DNA of 64,000 nucleotides from CBDDKZ01 sp965230415 (GTDB taxonomy: Bacteria; Bacteroidota; Bacteroidia; Cytophagales; JAAEPT01): contig CBDDKZ010000005.1 of the NCBI GenBank assembly GCA_965230415.1, positions 2,356,001 through 2,420,000 on the forward strand, read 5' to 3'. The position numbers and the translations under genes were made by a program. Within the stretch, counting starts at the first letter, position 1, and each line of letters starts with the position of its first letter. The notes under the pieces were generated by a model. It saw only the letters and a list, made by a program, of their open reading frames with translations, was not told the origin of the DNA and searched no databases. Of the stretch, positions 17,378 through 25,691 are shown one piece after another.

Positions 17378-17713
17378 TTAAGTATTCTTAATAATTTTAT
17401 ACGTCCTGATTTCTCCAGTGGACAGTCGGGCCATTACCAAATATACACCTGTTAAAAATTGCTCACCTAAATGAAGTTCATTGGCATAAATGGATTCATT
17501 TTGATAGACAATGTCTCCCAACAAGTCTGTAACGATGACTTCTGTTATAAGCGCATCTTGGGATTCAATTTGAAAATTATGCTGAAAAGGATTTGGGTAA
17601 ATATTGAGATTTACCAGTCTGGGCTTGATATCATTGACACTAGTAGTCGTTTGATCTTGTCCGTAACAAGTACCAAATAGCATTAATAATATGATTATGC
17701 TGATAAAACGCAT
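17378..17713 (-). CDS. Mini-protein: signal peptide plus T9SS type-A sorting domain only
   Basis: This 111-residue protein consists of a signal peptide (1-18, ending CYG) and a type-A T9SS C-terminal domain from about residue 32 (LVNLNIYPNPFQHNFQIES) to the end (GVYLVMARLSTGEIRTYKI). Between them are only about 15 residues, so there is no passenger domain. If exported by T9SS, the sorting domain would normally be removed, leaving almost nothing. It could be a decoy or regulator of the sortase, a remnant of a larger gene, or a short peptide precursor. It lies between the DUF7619-like gene and the LacI-type gene on the same strand. Confidence 0.75.
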   Translation of the reverse strand: MRFISIIILLMLFGTCYGQDQTTTSVNDIKPRLVNLNIYPNPFQHNFQIESQDALITEVIVTDLLGDIVYQNESIYANELHLGEQFLTGVYLVMARLSTGEIRTYKIIKNT

Positions 17714-17792
17714 TGCAACGATAAAGATAACGAATTATTATGTCATTTTCAGGAATATTTTACTTTTATAACGATTTTCTACATTGTGTACC

Positions 17793-18503
17793 TTATTTAG
17801 ATACAAATCGTAAGAGCGATTCGTGATGTTCATAGTCCTGTATACTTACGAAGTGCTCTCCGCTTTCTAAAAACGAAGTGTTAATGAATATGTGTTCATC
17901 ATAATTAAGCTTGCCAATAAACTCTACTACACCGTCTCTATTATAAATTTCGACGGTATATTGCTCCAAATGAATACTATCTGAAGGCATTATATCAAGT
18001 TCATCGTTCAATTCATTATATGTCATTGACATGCCTAAATGGTTTAATTTAGACGAGCGGTCATTTTTATGATCCTCAAAATTGCCTGTCAAGGATACCA
18101 GAGAATCTGTTTTATTATTAACCTGTACATGCGCATGATTGATTATTTTCATTAAATCCGGGTGTTTGGGCATCACGTCGATTGCGTATTTGATATAACC
18201 TGTCTCATTCTTTTGGTCCGATCGGTCATAGAATACCCAGCAAGCTACATGATCATCTATGAACGAAAACTTATAGGGATGGCTGGCTCCGCTTAATGTG
18301 AACGTATTCGTATTCAGGAATGTAGAAAGGGTGTCGATCACCACAATAGTTTTTAGTGTGTCTTTGTTATGACTTTCAAACGAAATGGTATAGTGCAGTG
18401 TAGAATCGTCTGCTGTCACCATTTTTTCACTTTGATATTGCGCTATCGTATTAGAAAATATAAGCAGCAATACCCCTGATTTAATCACTGGTATTATCTT
18501 CAT
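17793..18503 (-). CDS. Exported protein built around a DUF7619-like domain
   Basis: This 236-residue protein has a signal peptide (1-21, ending TIA). The body (about 45-140) resembles the DUF7619 module that usually occurs near the end of large T9SS surface proteins: VVIDTLSTFLNTNTFTLSGA, then SHPYKF and a GYIKYAI strand. Residues about 180-236 resemble a short type-A sorting domain (YTVEIYNRDGVVEFIGKL, ending LLRFVSK) without a clear YPNP opening. Here these terminal modules stand alone. No enzymatic motif is seen. The family placement is by eye. Confidence 0.6.
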   Translation of the reverse strand: MKIIPVIKSGVLLLIFSNTIAQYQSEKMVTADDSTLHYTISFESHNKDTLKTIVVIDTLSTFLNTNTFTLSGASHPYKFSFIDDHVACWVFYDRSDQKNETGYIKYAIDVMPKHPDLMKIINHAHVQVNNKTDSLVSLTGNFEDHKNDRSSKLNHLGMSMTYNELNDELDIMPSDSIHLEQYTVEIYNRDGVVEFIGKLNYDEHIFINTSFLESGEHFVSIQDYEHHESLLRFVSK

Positions 18504-18614
18504 TGTTTTACTGAAAAGGTGTTTAACTAGTTGAATGCTGGGTTGTTACAAAATTAACATAAATAATTTAAAGCCAACTGTTTATGTTTCTGTTTTAAGC
18601 TGATTGGGAGATTT

Positions 18615-18643
18615 GCTCGGTGGAAACACGTATACGCTCGGTG
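18615..18643. repeat. Paired 8-bp direct repeat at 21-bp spacing
   Basis: GCTCGGTG occurs at 18615-18622 and again at 18636-18643, exactly 21 bp apart, with the palindrome CGTATACG (18629-18636) between. It lies about 110-140 bp upstream of the DUF7619-like gene. Two helical turns between copies is the geometry of a side-by-side protein-binding site. Confidence 0.35.
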
Positions 18644-18647
18644 AGTC

Positions 18648-19439
18648 CTAATTTACCTCCAGCGACCAACCATCGTATTCACCGCCATATTTACCGGATA
18701 ATGAAATAAGCAGGTCTGTGGAGTTGCATAGTTGCTTTAAAGTTAATGCCTGATATTTAATAATTTTTAGGCCGAAGGGTAAAGTACTTTCTTGTGCATT
18801 GAAAGTGCCGGCTATTTCAAAACCTTCGGTGACAATTTTTTTGATGAACTTTTTGCGCTTATTGCTATCGCTAAAATAGATCCAGTGTGCTAGTTTCTTC
18901 AAATCATTGTCTTGCTCAACAGATAGTAATTGCTTTTCATTATACAAACATTGTAGTGTTTGTGGGTCGGGAAACAAGACATAAGCATATACCTCCCAAA
19001 AAGGATCAGTCATTACAAATGTACGGATATTGAAGTAAGAAGTATCTACAGTTAACTTTTGCATATCGGAAGCAACCGTATCATAGCTCTTTACATAATA
19101 GTACGCTTCGAAGTAATTGTCAAAAAGAATATTGCCGACATGAGATATGTTGGTATATTCGCTTATTTCATTAATTATTGAAGCGCTATGCTCAGCAAAA
19201 TGATCCAGAGCCTCACTTCTATTGGAAGCGATAAGCGAACTTTCATAATAGAGGCGAATGAGTATAGGAAAACTACTTGTTGAATCGTGGTTCTTAAAGT
19301 CGAGATTTACCTGTACAAGTGCTTCTTTATTGTCTATATTTTTTGAATGAAATGCCCAGTTTTCAATAATTTGTCCCTGAACCTGCCAGCACGCTGCCAT
19401 GAAAGCTAATATAAACAGTACTATTTCTCTCTTAGTCAT
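18648..19439 (-). CDS. Exported protein of unknown function
   Basis: I do not recognise this 263-residue protein. It starts MTKREIVLFILAFMAACWQVQGQ, a signal peptide that could be cut after QG or processed at the Cys as a lipoprotein. The rest is mixed alpha/beta without cysteine clusters or known motifs; a FSDSNKRKKFIKKI segment lies near residue 185. I chose the ATG at 19439 (another is at 19442). The start overlaps the end of the flavoprotein gene by 8-11 bp, so translation is coupled. The frame is open further upstream within the flavoprotein gene but without signal-peptide character. Confidence 0.7.
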   Translation of the reverse strand: MTKREIVLFILAFMAACWQVQGQIIENWAFHSKNIDNKEALVQVNLDFKNHDSTSSFPILIRLYYESSLIASNRSEALDHFAEHSASIINEISEYTNISHVGNILFDNYFEAYYYVKSYDTVASDMQKLTVDTSYFNIRTFVMTDPFWEVYAYVLFPDPQTLQCLYNEKQLLSVEQDNDLKKLAHWIYFSDSNKRKKFIKKIVTEGFEIAGTFNAQESTLPFGLKIIKYQALTLKQLCNSTDLLISLSGKYGGEYDGWSLEVN

Positions 19440-20655
19440 CATTGTATAAAGAAGCAATTTCCGTGGCACAAATCCAGGAAGTAGTCCAGGCGGCCTGAAA
19501 GTTAAATCCACCTGTAACACCATCAATATTAAGTACTTCTCCTGCAAAGTGCAAGCCTTGGTGTTGTGTGCTTTCCATATTCTTTAAATTAACAAATTTT
19601 AAGTCAACACCGCCTGCTGTAACGAATTCTTCTTTAAAAGTACTTTTTTTTGTTACCTGAAAAGAAGCATTGCATAGATCTTCACATAATTTATTAATAT
19701 CCTTTTTTGATAGCTCGCCCCACACTTTATTATTTATTTCTAAGAACATGGTAAGTTGATTCCAGTAGCGCTTAGGCAGTTCTACCGGGCAATTGGTTGC
19801 CAGTTGCCTTTTGGCATGTTCGTTCTTATAATTAGTAATTGTTGCTTTAACTTCGTCCTGACTCATAGCAGGGCAAAAATTTACGGATAAGGTGAATTGA
19901 TAATTTAAGTCATGGAATTCGCGTGCTCCAAAAGCAGAAAGTTTAAGAATTGCGGGCCCGCTTAATCCCCAATGAGTGATTAATAGCGCTCCTTCTGTAT
20001 TTAAAGAGCTTCCTTGAAATTTACATCGAACATTTTTGAATCCTATGCCAGGTAGTCCGTCTAATCTGGTATCCTGAATATGAAAAGTGAATAATGATGG
20101 AACTGGTTTTACAATTGGGATACCTAGAAGTTGTAACAGGTTCCACATGCCCATAGCACCTCCTGTTGTTACAATCACATGATCGAATTCTTTTTTGATG
20201 TTATCATTGATTGTAACTATCCATTTCCCATTATTAGTTTGTTTAAGACTGGTCAAAGTCGACTGTTTGTTAATATTTACTTGCCTTTTTTGGGCTTCGT
20301 TCAGAAAACAATCGATAATACTTTGAGAATTATTAGAAGCAGGGAACATTCTGTTGTCAACTTCTTTTTTGATGGGTACGCCTCGTTTTTCGAACCAATT
20401 TACAGTGTCTTTTGGTTGAAACCGTTGAAATAGTTTTTTAAGTTCTTTAGCACCTCTGGGGTAGTTCTGAGCTAGTAAATTGGGCGCAAAACAGGCATTG
20501 GTAACATTGCACCTGCCTCCTCCCGATACTTTTACTTTACTTAATACTTTTGATGTTTTTTCGAAAATTTCTATCTGAGCATCTGGTAAAAGTGTTGCTA
20601 AATTGATCGCGGAAAAGAAACCTGCTGCTCCCCCTCCAACAATGGCTATATTCAT
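19432..20655 (-). CDS. NAD(P)/FAD-dependent oxidoreductase, HI0933/BaiN/YhiN family
   Basis: This 407-residue flavoprotein has the Rossmann motif VGGGAAGFFSAINLA at residues 5-19 and the family signature KVKVSGGGRCNVTNA near 41-55. FVTAGGVDLKFVNLKNMES lies near residue 345, and the C-terminal GEVLNIDGVTGGFNFQAAW is also typical. Some relatives reduce bile-acid intermediates, but for most the substrate is unknown. It is cytoplasmic. The start overlaps the SpoIIE phosphatase gene by 4 bp and the end overlaps the unknown secreted-protein gene, so the three form an operon. Confidence 0.9.
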   Translation of the reverse strand: MNIAIVGGGAAGFFSAINLATLLPDAQIEIFEKTSKVLSKVKVSGGGRCNVTNACFAPNLLAQNYPRGAKELKKLFQRFQPKDTVNWFEKRGVPIKKEVDNRMFPASNNSQSIIDCFLNEAQKRQVNINKQSTLTSLKQTNNGKWIVTINDNIKKEFDHVIVTTGGAMGMWNLLQLLGIPIVKPVPSLFTFHIQDTRLDGLPGIGFKNVRCKFQGSSLNTEGALLITHWGLSGPAILKLSAFGAREFHDLNYQFTLSVNFCPAMSQDEVKATITNYKNEHAKRQLATNCPVELPKRYWNQLTMFLEINNKVWGELSKKDINKLCEDLCNASFQVTKKSTFKEEFVTAGGVDLKFVNLKNMESTQHQGLHFAGEVLNIDGVTGGFNFQAAWTTSWICATEIASLYNDD

Positions 20656-22679
20656 ACCGTTTTAATAATCCTTACTCCGGCTACTAATATATCATCAATT
20701 TGCATTTCATCTCCTTTCCAGGAATGAAAATTATTTTCCAGCAGGCTTTTTTGTCTCGTGCCAGGTAGGTGACTAATATCTTCCAGGTATCTCTTGAACT
20801 GTTTTTCAGTGAATTTTTTACCATCACTATTAAACTGATCAGTATAACCGTCAGTAAAAAGATAAATCATATCACCATGTGAGACATCTACATCGTGTGT
20901 TTTGAAATGTGTATGCCCCGTTCGCATTACATCTCCGATAGAGCACTTTGTCCCCTTAATTAATTGAGCTTCCCCATCTTCAATAATGACCAGTGGCCTC
21001 ATAGATCCGGAAAAGAGTAACGATTGGCTCGATTTGTCATAAACTATCAAACAAATATCCATGCCGTCATACAAATTCTTGTTTGATGTTTCTTTCCGCA
21101 AAGCCTTGATGAGACGTATATGCACTTCGTCCAGAATAGCTCCCGGATCCTCATAGTGCTGCTCCAGTATTACCTCATTTAGAATCGAGAATCCTAAGAA
21201 AGACATAAAAGCTCCGGGAACGCCATGTCCGGTGCAATCGGCAACGGCCATATATATCTTCGATTCGTCTTTATGACACCAGTAGAAATCTCCGCTTACA
21301 ATGTCTTTTGGCTTGAATAAGATGAAATAATCACGCATGTTTTCATCGAGCTCATCTACCGGAGGTAGAATGGCCTGCTGAATACGTTTTGCGTAGTTTA
21401 TACTATCTATAATTTGTTTGTTTTTTTCTGCAAGTTCAGCCGTTCTCAGGTTAACCTTTAATTCAAGTTCTTTATTTGACTCTTCTTTAATGTCTCTAAG
21501 TTCTTCGAGGTAAACAATTTGCTTCTGTTGAGCCAGGTTGCGTTCCTTTTGCAATAGACGTATTTCATAACTTATACTAAAAGACAACATAAAAGTCTCT
21601 CCAAAGGCACCTAACAACACACTATTGGTAGTGAAGAAGTTGCTATCAAGAATTAATGCACCTCGTAAACCGTAAACGATCACACCGGCAAGCAAAACCG
21701 ACCAGGCGCACAGAAAGAAAACGGCAGGCTTATAACCGTTTCGCAACGATCTTACACCAACGGCAAGGTAAGGTAATGTTACTAGTAGTGGTCCGTACGT
21801 TAGTATTTTCTTATAAGTAATACTGAGTTCAAAAAAGAAGGGGTAAATGGCTATCAAAATTCCGAATGCGATGATAAACTTTAGGGCCTTGTCGTAGAAA
21901 GGTAAATTAGCCTTGGTTTTGAAGAAGTCTTTAATGAAAAGTGCCGAAGCAGCATAGGATAATCCTGCAAACACACTGGTCGAAATGTTGGGCCAATAAA
22001 CACTATTTGGGTATAAATAAGTGATATCTAAGCCGACAAGCATCGCATTGTAATACCAAAACACCAGGATGTAGCCAACATAATAAAGCGAAGAAGAATT
22101 TTTGAGTAACAAAAACAGCAATACATTGTAAAGACAAACTAACAGGCAAAGCCCGAAAATGAACCCCAGAAATAACTGCATATTACTCTCACGCTTGAAT
22201 ATGGTGGATTTGGATTCAATGTTAATAGGTAAGGAAATAGTATACAGGGACTCAACCCTCATTATGCACGTGAATTTTCCGGTTTGCTCCGGTAGGTCAA
22301 AAATAAAGGTTTTAGTTTGGTGCTTACGTTTGTTAAATGCCAAGTGTCGCCCTGTGCTCTGAGTATCAATCAACTCACCCTGTTTGTATATTCGTAGATC
22401 TAATTTATTGAGAAGCGGGTTGTCAATTGTAAGTGCGTGAGCCTCATCGTTTTCAAGAGTGACGTCAATTTTAAGCCAATACACAGCATCAGATAGCCCA
22501 AAATTTACCATATGAGATGATAATGGGATAAAGTCTAGCGGTTTTTTCCGGATTGAATGGAATGTTTCCATATGCTCGCCGTCTTTAATATAACTCATAC
22601 CATCAATTCGACTGGCTTGAGCATTGGCGAGTAGGCATGACAATACCGCAACAAATATATGTTTTGAGATTGCTCTCAT
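20652..22679 (-). CDS. 7TMR-DISM receptor with SpoIIE-type phosphatase output
   Basis: This 675-residue protein has a signal peptide (1-22), a periplasmic 7TMR-DISM extracellular domain (about 30-160), seven membrane helices (about 170-375), a coiled coil (380-435) and a PP2C/SpoIIE phosphatase domain (440-670). The linker IIDSINYAKRIQQAILPPVDE and the metal-site motifs SGDFYW and VADCTGHGVPGAFMS are clear. It probably senses a periplasmic ligand and dephosphorylates an anti-anti-sigma-type partner. A good AAGGAG ribosome-binding site lies about 10 bp upstream of the ATG, unusual in this phylum. It overlaps the flavoprotein gene by 4 bp. Confidence 0.92.
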   Translation of the reverse strand: MRAISKHIFVAVLSCLLANAQASRIDGMSYIKDGEHMETFHSIRKKPLDFIPLSSHMVNFGLSDAVYWLKIDVTLENDEAHALTIDNPLLNKLDLRIYKQGELIDTQSTGRHLAFNKRKHQTKTFIFDLPEQTGKFTCIMRVESLYTISLPINIESKSTIFKRESNMQLFLGFIFGLCLLVCLYNVLLFLLLKNSSSLYYVGYILVFWYYNAMLVGLDITYLYPNSVYWPNISTSVFAGLSYAASALFIKDFFKTKANLPFYDKALKFIIAFGILIAIYPFFFELSITYKKILTYGPLLVTLPYLAVGVRSLRNGYKPAVFFLCAWSVLLAGVIVYGLRGALILDSNFFTTNSVLLGAFGETFMLSFSISYEIRLLQKERNLAQQKQIVYLEELRDIKEESNKELELKVNLRTAELAEKNKQIIDSINYAKRIQQAILPPVDELDENMRDYFILFKPKDIVSGDFYWCHKDESKIYMAVADCTGHGVPGAFMSFLGFSILNEVILEQHYEDPGAILDEVHIRLIKALRKETSNKNLYDGMDICLIVYDKSSQSLLFSGSMRPLVIIEDGEAQLIKGTKCSIGDVMRTGHTHFKTHDVDVSHGDMIYLFTDGYTDQFNSDGKKFTEKQFKRYLEDISHLPGTRQKSLLENNFHSWKGDEMQIDDILVAGVRIIKTV

Positions 22680-22816
22680 TGGTTTAAAGTCTCCTTGCGA
22701 AAAACGGTTCGTTAGTTAGAGTCGATCTCGGGTTCATGCTTAGTGTATTTTTTACACCGTCACTATTATTACGTAATTTAAAATTAAAAGATTAAAAATT
22801 TTACAAATAATATTTA

Positions 22817-23083
22817 CTAATTGGCTAAGGTAGATTTGGAGGAAGACTGGGTTTTGTTATCACTATTCTTTTTGGGAACAGGGTCATAACCACTGGTACC
22901 CCAAGGGTGACATTTGGAAAAACGTTTGATCCCTAACCATGCACCTTTCAGAGCTCCCCACTCTTTAATAGCTTCTATGGTATAATTTGAACAAGTGGGT
23001 ACGTGCCTGCAAGAAGAAGGTGTTAATGGTGAGATTATTAATTGATAAGTTCTGATAAGAAGTAAAAACAACAGTTTTAACAT
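22817..23083 (-). CDS. yidD: Membrane protein insertion efficiency factor YidD
   Basis: This 88-residue protein shows the YidD signature: IRTYQLIISPLTPSSCRHVP, then TCSNYTIEAIKEWGALKGAW and HPWGTSGYDPVP. YidD is a small membrane-associated factor that assists YidC-dependent insertion. The ATG immediately follows the HisI stop (TAAATG), so it is translationally coupled to hisI rather than to the rpmH-rnpA-yidC cluster where yidD often lies. Confidence 0.92.
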   Translation of the reverse strand: MLKLLFLLLIRTYQLIISPLTPSSCRHVPTCSNYTIEAIKEWGALKGAWLGIKRFSKCHPWGTSGYDPVPKKNSDNKTQSSSKSTLAN

Positions 23084-23485
23084 TTAGTCCGTGTTAGTGT
23101 CAAACTTTAGTACTTTGTTTTCTAAATCCAGTTTCCTGTAAAAACAGGCTAATCGATGTTTATTATCCGGTCCTGTAGTATGACAAACCCCGTTACCTTT
23201 CAATTTTACAATATACACCAATGCATCCTGGTCACAATCGGTATATATATCCTGAATTTCAAGATAATCACCGGATGTTTTTCCCTTCGTCCAAATTTCT
23301 CCCCTGCTTGTGCTCCAGAATGTCGCCAGACCGGTCTCTAAAGTGGTCTCAAGCGCTTCTCTGTTGGCATAGGCCACCATAAGCACTTTTTTTGATTCAA
23401 CATCCTGAACTGCTACCGGAACCAGACCTCCACGTTTATCGAACTGAATGTCCAGATTACTTCCTTCTTCTAATTGGTTGATCAT
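23084..23485 (-). CDS. hisI: Phosphoribosyl-AMP cyclohydrolase, stand-alone
   Basis: This 133-residue enzyme opens the adenine ring of phosphoribosyl-AMP, the third step of histidine synthesis. Family landmarks are FDKRGGLVPVAVQD, VLMVAYANREAL, FWSTSRGEIWTKG, the metal-binding DCDQDAL and the cysteines in GVCHTT and RLACFYR. No HisE pyrophosphohydrolase domain is attached, so the protein is HisI only. No other his gene lies nearby. It is in an operon-like run after ECF sigma and Rrf2 and before yidD. Confidence 0.92.
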   Translation of the reverse strand: MINQLEEGSNLDIQFDKRGGLVPVAVQDVESKKVLMVAYANREALETTLETGLATFWSTSRGEIWTKGKTSGDYLEIQDIYTDCDQDALVYIVKLKGNGVCHTTGPDNKHRLACFYRKLDLENKVLKFDTNTD

Positions 23486-23520
23486 ACCATTCGTGTTTTA
23501 ACGAAAATTAATCAGCGCTT

Positions 23521-23979
23521 TCACCGGTGATCAATTTTCAAACTGGAACAGATTTGCTCCTCAGCTACTTTTTCTGTCCCTATAAGGTCAGAAAGATAAA
23601 GCTTAATTAAAACATTGTCAATTCCGCTTTGAACTACTTTCCATAACGAACGAACAGTACAGTCAACATTGTGAGTGCAAATATTTTGCTCTCCTGAAAA
23701 ACGATGACAAAAACCTTCATTGTATAAAGGACCGCCCAAAACATCTATAACTTCCTTCAGAGAAATTTTATTTGCAGGCCTGGCGAGAGAGTAACCGCCA
23801 TGGTGTCCTTTGGTACTTTGAATTAGTGAAGCGATGCGTAGAATCCTGCATATCTTGGCGACATTTGCATGGGTGAGGCCTTCTTTCTCGCTAATTTCGG
23901 CAATACTCAGCCCATCCTCATTGCGAGCCAGTCTAATTAAAATACGAATGCCGAATTCTTCTTGGGATGTGATTTTCAC
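23521..23979 (-). CDS. Rrf2-family transcriptional regulator
   Basis: This 152-residue winged-helix protein has an N-terminal HTH (GLSIAEISEKEGLTHANVAKIC near 23-44), the family KGHHGGYSLARP wing near 57-68, and three cysteines at 91, 101 and 107 in the position of the [2Fe-2S] ligands of IscR and NsrR (spacing C-X9-C-X5-C). It probably senses iron-sulfur status, redox state or nitric oxide. It is 35 bp before hisI and 21 bp after the ECF sigma gene, all on the minus strand. Confidence 0.88.
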   Translation of the reverse strand: MKITSQEEFGIRILIRLARNEDGLSIAEISEKEGLTHANVAKICRILRIASLIQSTKGHHGGYSLARPANKISLKEVIDVLGGPLYNEGFCHRFSGEQNICTHNVDCTVRSLWKVVQSGIDNVLIKLYLSDLIGTEKVAEEQICSSLKIDHR

Positions 23980-24000
23980 GGGGCAAATTTACGATATTTA

Positions 24001-24537
24001 TTATGCAGGTTGAAGTGATTGGGTATTTTCTTTGGCTAAATAAAGCCTTAGTAATTTCTTGGAGCGGTGCAACCAAATTTTTACAGTACCCAATGGTAAA
24101 CTATAAATAGAAGCTATTTCTTCATATTTATACTCCTCGACGTACTTTAGGATAAAAACAGTTCTTAAATTTGATGGTAGCCTCTGTAATGCACTTCGGA
24201 CCTTATCATCAAAATGGAATAAATCGTCATAAAGGTCTTTCGTCTTCTGTATATACTTTGTAAAAGAAATATCTGAAATATCCAGAATAATCGGTTGACG
24301 ATTTTCTTTTCGGTACTCGTTGATGTAGATGTTTTTCAAAATACGAAACAACCACGCCTTGGAGTTTGACCCTGGTTCATAATGCTTAATGTAACGAAGT
24401 GCTTTTAAATATGATTCCTGTACCAGATCCTCAGCATGCATGGCATCACCAGAAATCCATTGGGCATAATTGTAAAGCGAATCAGCATGTGGTGCAAACT
24501 CCTGGTTGAATAATTTGTAGTCACTTTTAGTTAGCAT
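24001..24537 (-). CDS. ECF-type RNA polymerase sigma factor
   Basis: This 178-residue sigma factor has region 2 at about 15-85 (DAMHAEDLVQESYLKAL, then SKAWLFRILKNIYINEYRK) and region 4 at about 115-170 (LPSNLRTVFILKYVEEYKYEEIA, with LPLGTVKIWLHRSKKLL as HTH). I chose ATG 24537; a GTG three codons earlier is possible. No anti-sigma gene is adjacent. It is followed after 21 bp by the Rrf2 regulator. Upstream are two palindromic sites at 24591-24630. Confidence 0.9.
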   Translation of the reverse strand: MLTKSDYKLFNQEFAPHADSLYNYAQWISGDAMHAEDLVQESYLKALRYIKHYEPGSNSKAWLFRILKNIYINEYRKENRQPIILDISDISFTKYIQKTKDLYDDLFHFDDKVRSALQRLPSNLRTVFILKYVEEYKYEEIASIYSLPLGTVKIWLHRSKKLLRLYLAKENTQSLQPA

Positions 24538-24590
24538 GTTTTGCACAACTTTTTAGATTTTGCAATGTGAAAATGTAAATATTTTAATTA

Positions 24591-24630
24591 TTGACAAAAA
24601 AGTCAATTATAAAATTGATTATTTTGTCAA
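24591..24630. promoter_or_regulatory. Paired palindromic operator-like sites upstream of ECF sigma-Rrf2
   Basis: Two 18-bp arms (24591-24608 and 24613-24630) form an imperfect inverted repeat (16 of 18 positions) around ATAA. Each arm also contains its own half-palindrome, TTGAC-N6-GTCAA and TTGAT-N6-GTCAA. The element ends 54 bp upstream of the sigma start, where an operator is expected. It could also act as a hairpin after the 2-oxoglutarate oxygenase gene, but it is AT-rich and has no T-tract on that side. Confidence 0.5.
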
Positions 24631-24663
24631 CAAACCCTGATGAAAAGCGTTGGGAAACTCAAT

Positions 24664-25635
24664 TTATTTTTTCAAAAGCCCTATTTCTTCCAGTCGTTGC
24701 TTCAAAAATTCGCCTGCAGTAATCGGTGCATACTTTAAAGGGCATTGCTCACTTACACATGTTTCCAAACAGCTTAGGTCCATTTCCATTCTTGGATGCA
24801 TGAAAAAGGGGATAGAAAATCGTGATTTTGACAAATCTTCGTTTTCAGGATTAACAACCCTGTGAATGGTTGATTGTAGCCGGTCATTGGTCAATCGTTC
24901 AAGCATATCTCCAACATTGACGATTATTTGATTGGGAAGAGCAGTAATGGGAATCCATTTTCCGTCTCTTCGCTGAACTTCCAATCCGGCGGCACTAGCC
25001 CCCATTAACAGTGTTATGAGGTTAATGTCACCATGTTCAGCAGCGCGAACGGCACCACTTGCCAGTTGTTTTTCCTCAATAGGGTAGTAGTGAATAGCTC
25101 TTAATATGCTATTACCGTTATGAAGCGATTGGTCAAAGTGGTTTTCATTTAAATCCAGATGTAGTGCAATAGCTCGCATCATCATTTTACCCGTTTCTTC
25201 CAGTTGCTTATACGCCTCTATTGTACTGCGTTCGAATTGAGGAATTTCAACAGGCCATATATTCTCCGGGTAATCAGCGGCTATTGGGTCATTGTCGCTT
25301 ACTTGTTGCCCGATATGATAGAATTCTTTTAAATCACCAATGGATCGGCCTTTGGCATGTTCTTTTTCTTTGCCGGTGTAACCTCGTTGGCCGTTAAGGC
25401 TTGCCCCGTCATATTGATCTTTTTCAGCTTGGCTCAATTCGAAAAAAGAAGTAATTGCATCATATAATTGTAACTGAAGCTCATCACTTAATCCGTGATT
25501 TTTAATAGCAACAAAACCAATATTTTCGTAAGCTGCCCCCAGGTCATGGACAAAAGTATTTTTTTGTTCAGGTGTTCCACTGGTGAAATCTGCTAAATCG
25601 AGTGAAGGGATCGTATCGTATAATTGACTCGTCAA
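24664..25635 (-). CDS. 2-oxoglutarate/Fe(II) oxygenase, isopenicillin-N-synthase family
   Basis: This 323-residue enzyme has the DIOX_N domain (about 8-125) and the 2OG-FeII_Oxy domain (about 175-280). The iron ligands are in EHGDINLIT (HxD, near 207-209) and STIHRVV (distal His near 262); the 2-oxoglutarate-binding RxS is in SRFSIP. Bacterial members hydroxylate or oxidise diverse small molecules, and the substrate here is unknown. The ATG lies 56 bp from that of a divergent small lipoprotein gene. Confidence 0.88.
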   Translation of the reverse strand: MTSQLYDTIPSLDLADFTSGTPEQKNTFVHDLGAAYENIGFVAIKNHGLSDELQLQLYDAITSFFELSQAEKDQYDGASLNGQRGYTGKEKEHAKGRSIGDLKEFYHIGQQVSDNDPIAADYPENIWPVEIPQFERSTIEAYKQLEETGKMMMRAIALHLDLNENHFDQSLHNGNSILRAIHYYPIEEKQLASGAVRAAEHGDINLITLLMGASAAGLEVQRRDGKWIPITALPNQIIVNVGDMLERLTNDRLQSTIHRVVNPENEDLSKSRFSIPFFMHPRMEMDLSCLETCVSEQCPLKYAPITAGEFLKQRLEEIGLLKK

Positions 25636-25691
25636 AATCTTAATATTTAATAATAATAATGATATATTCGTACAACAATATTTATTTGCAC

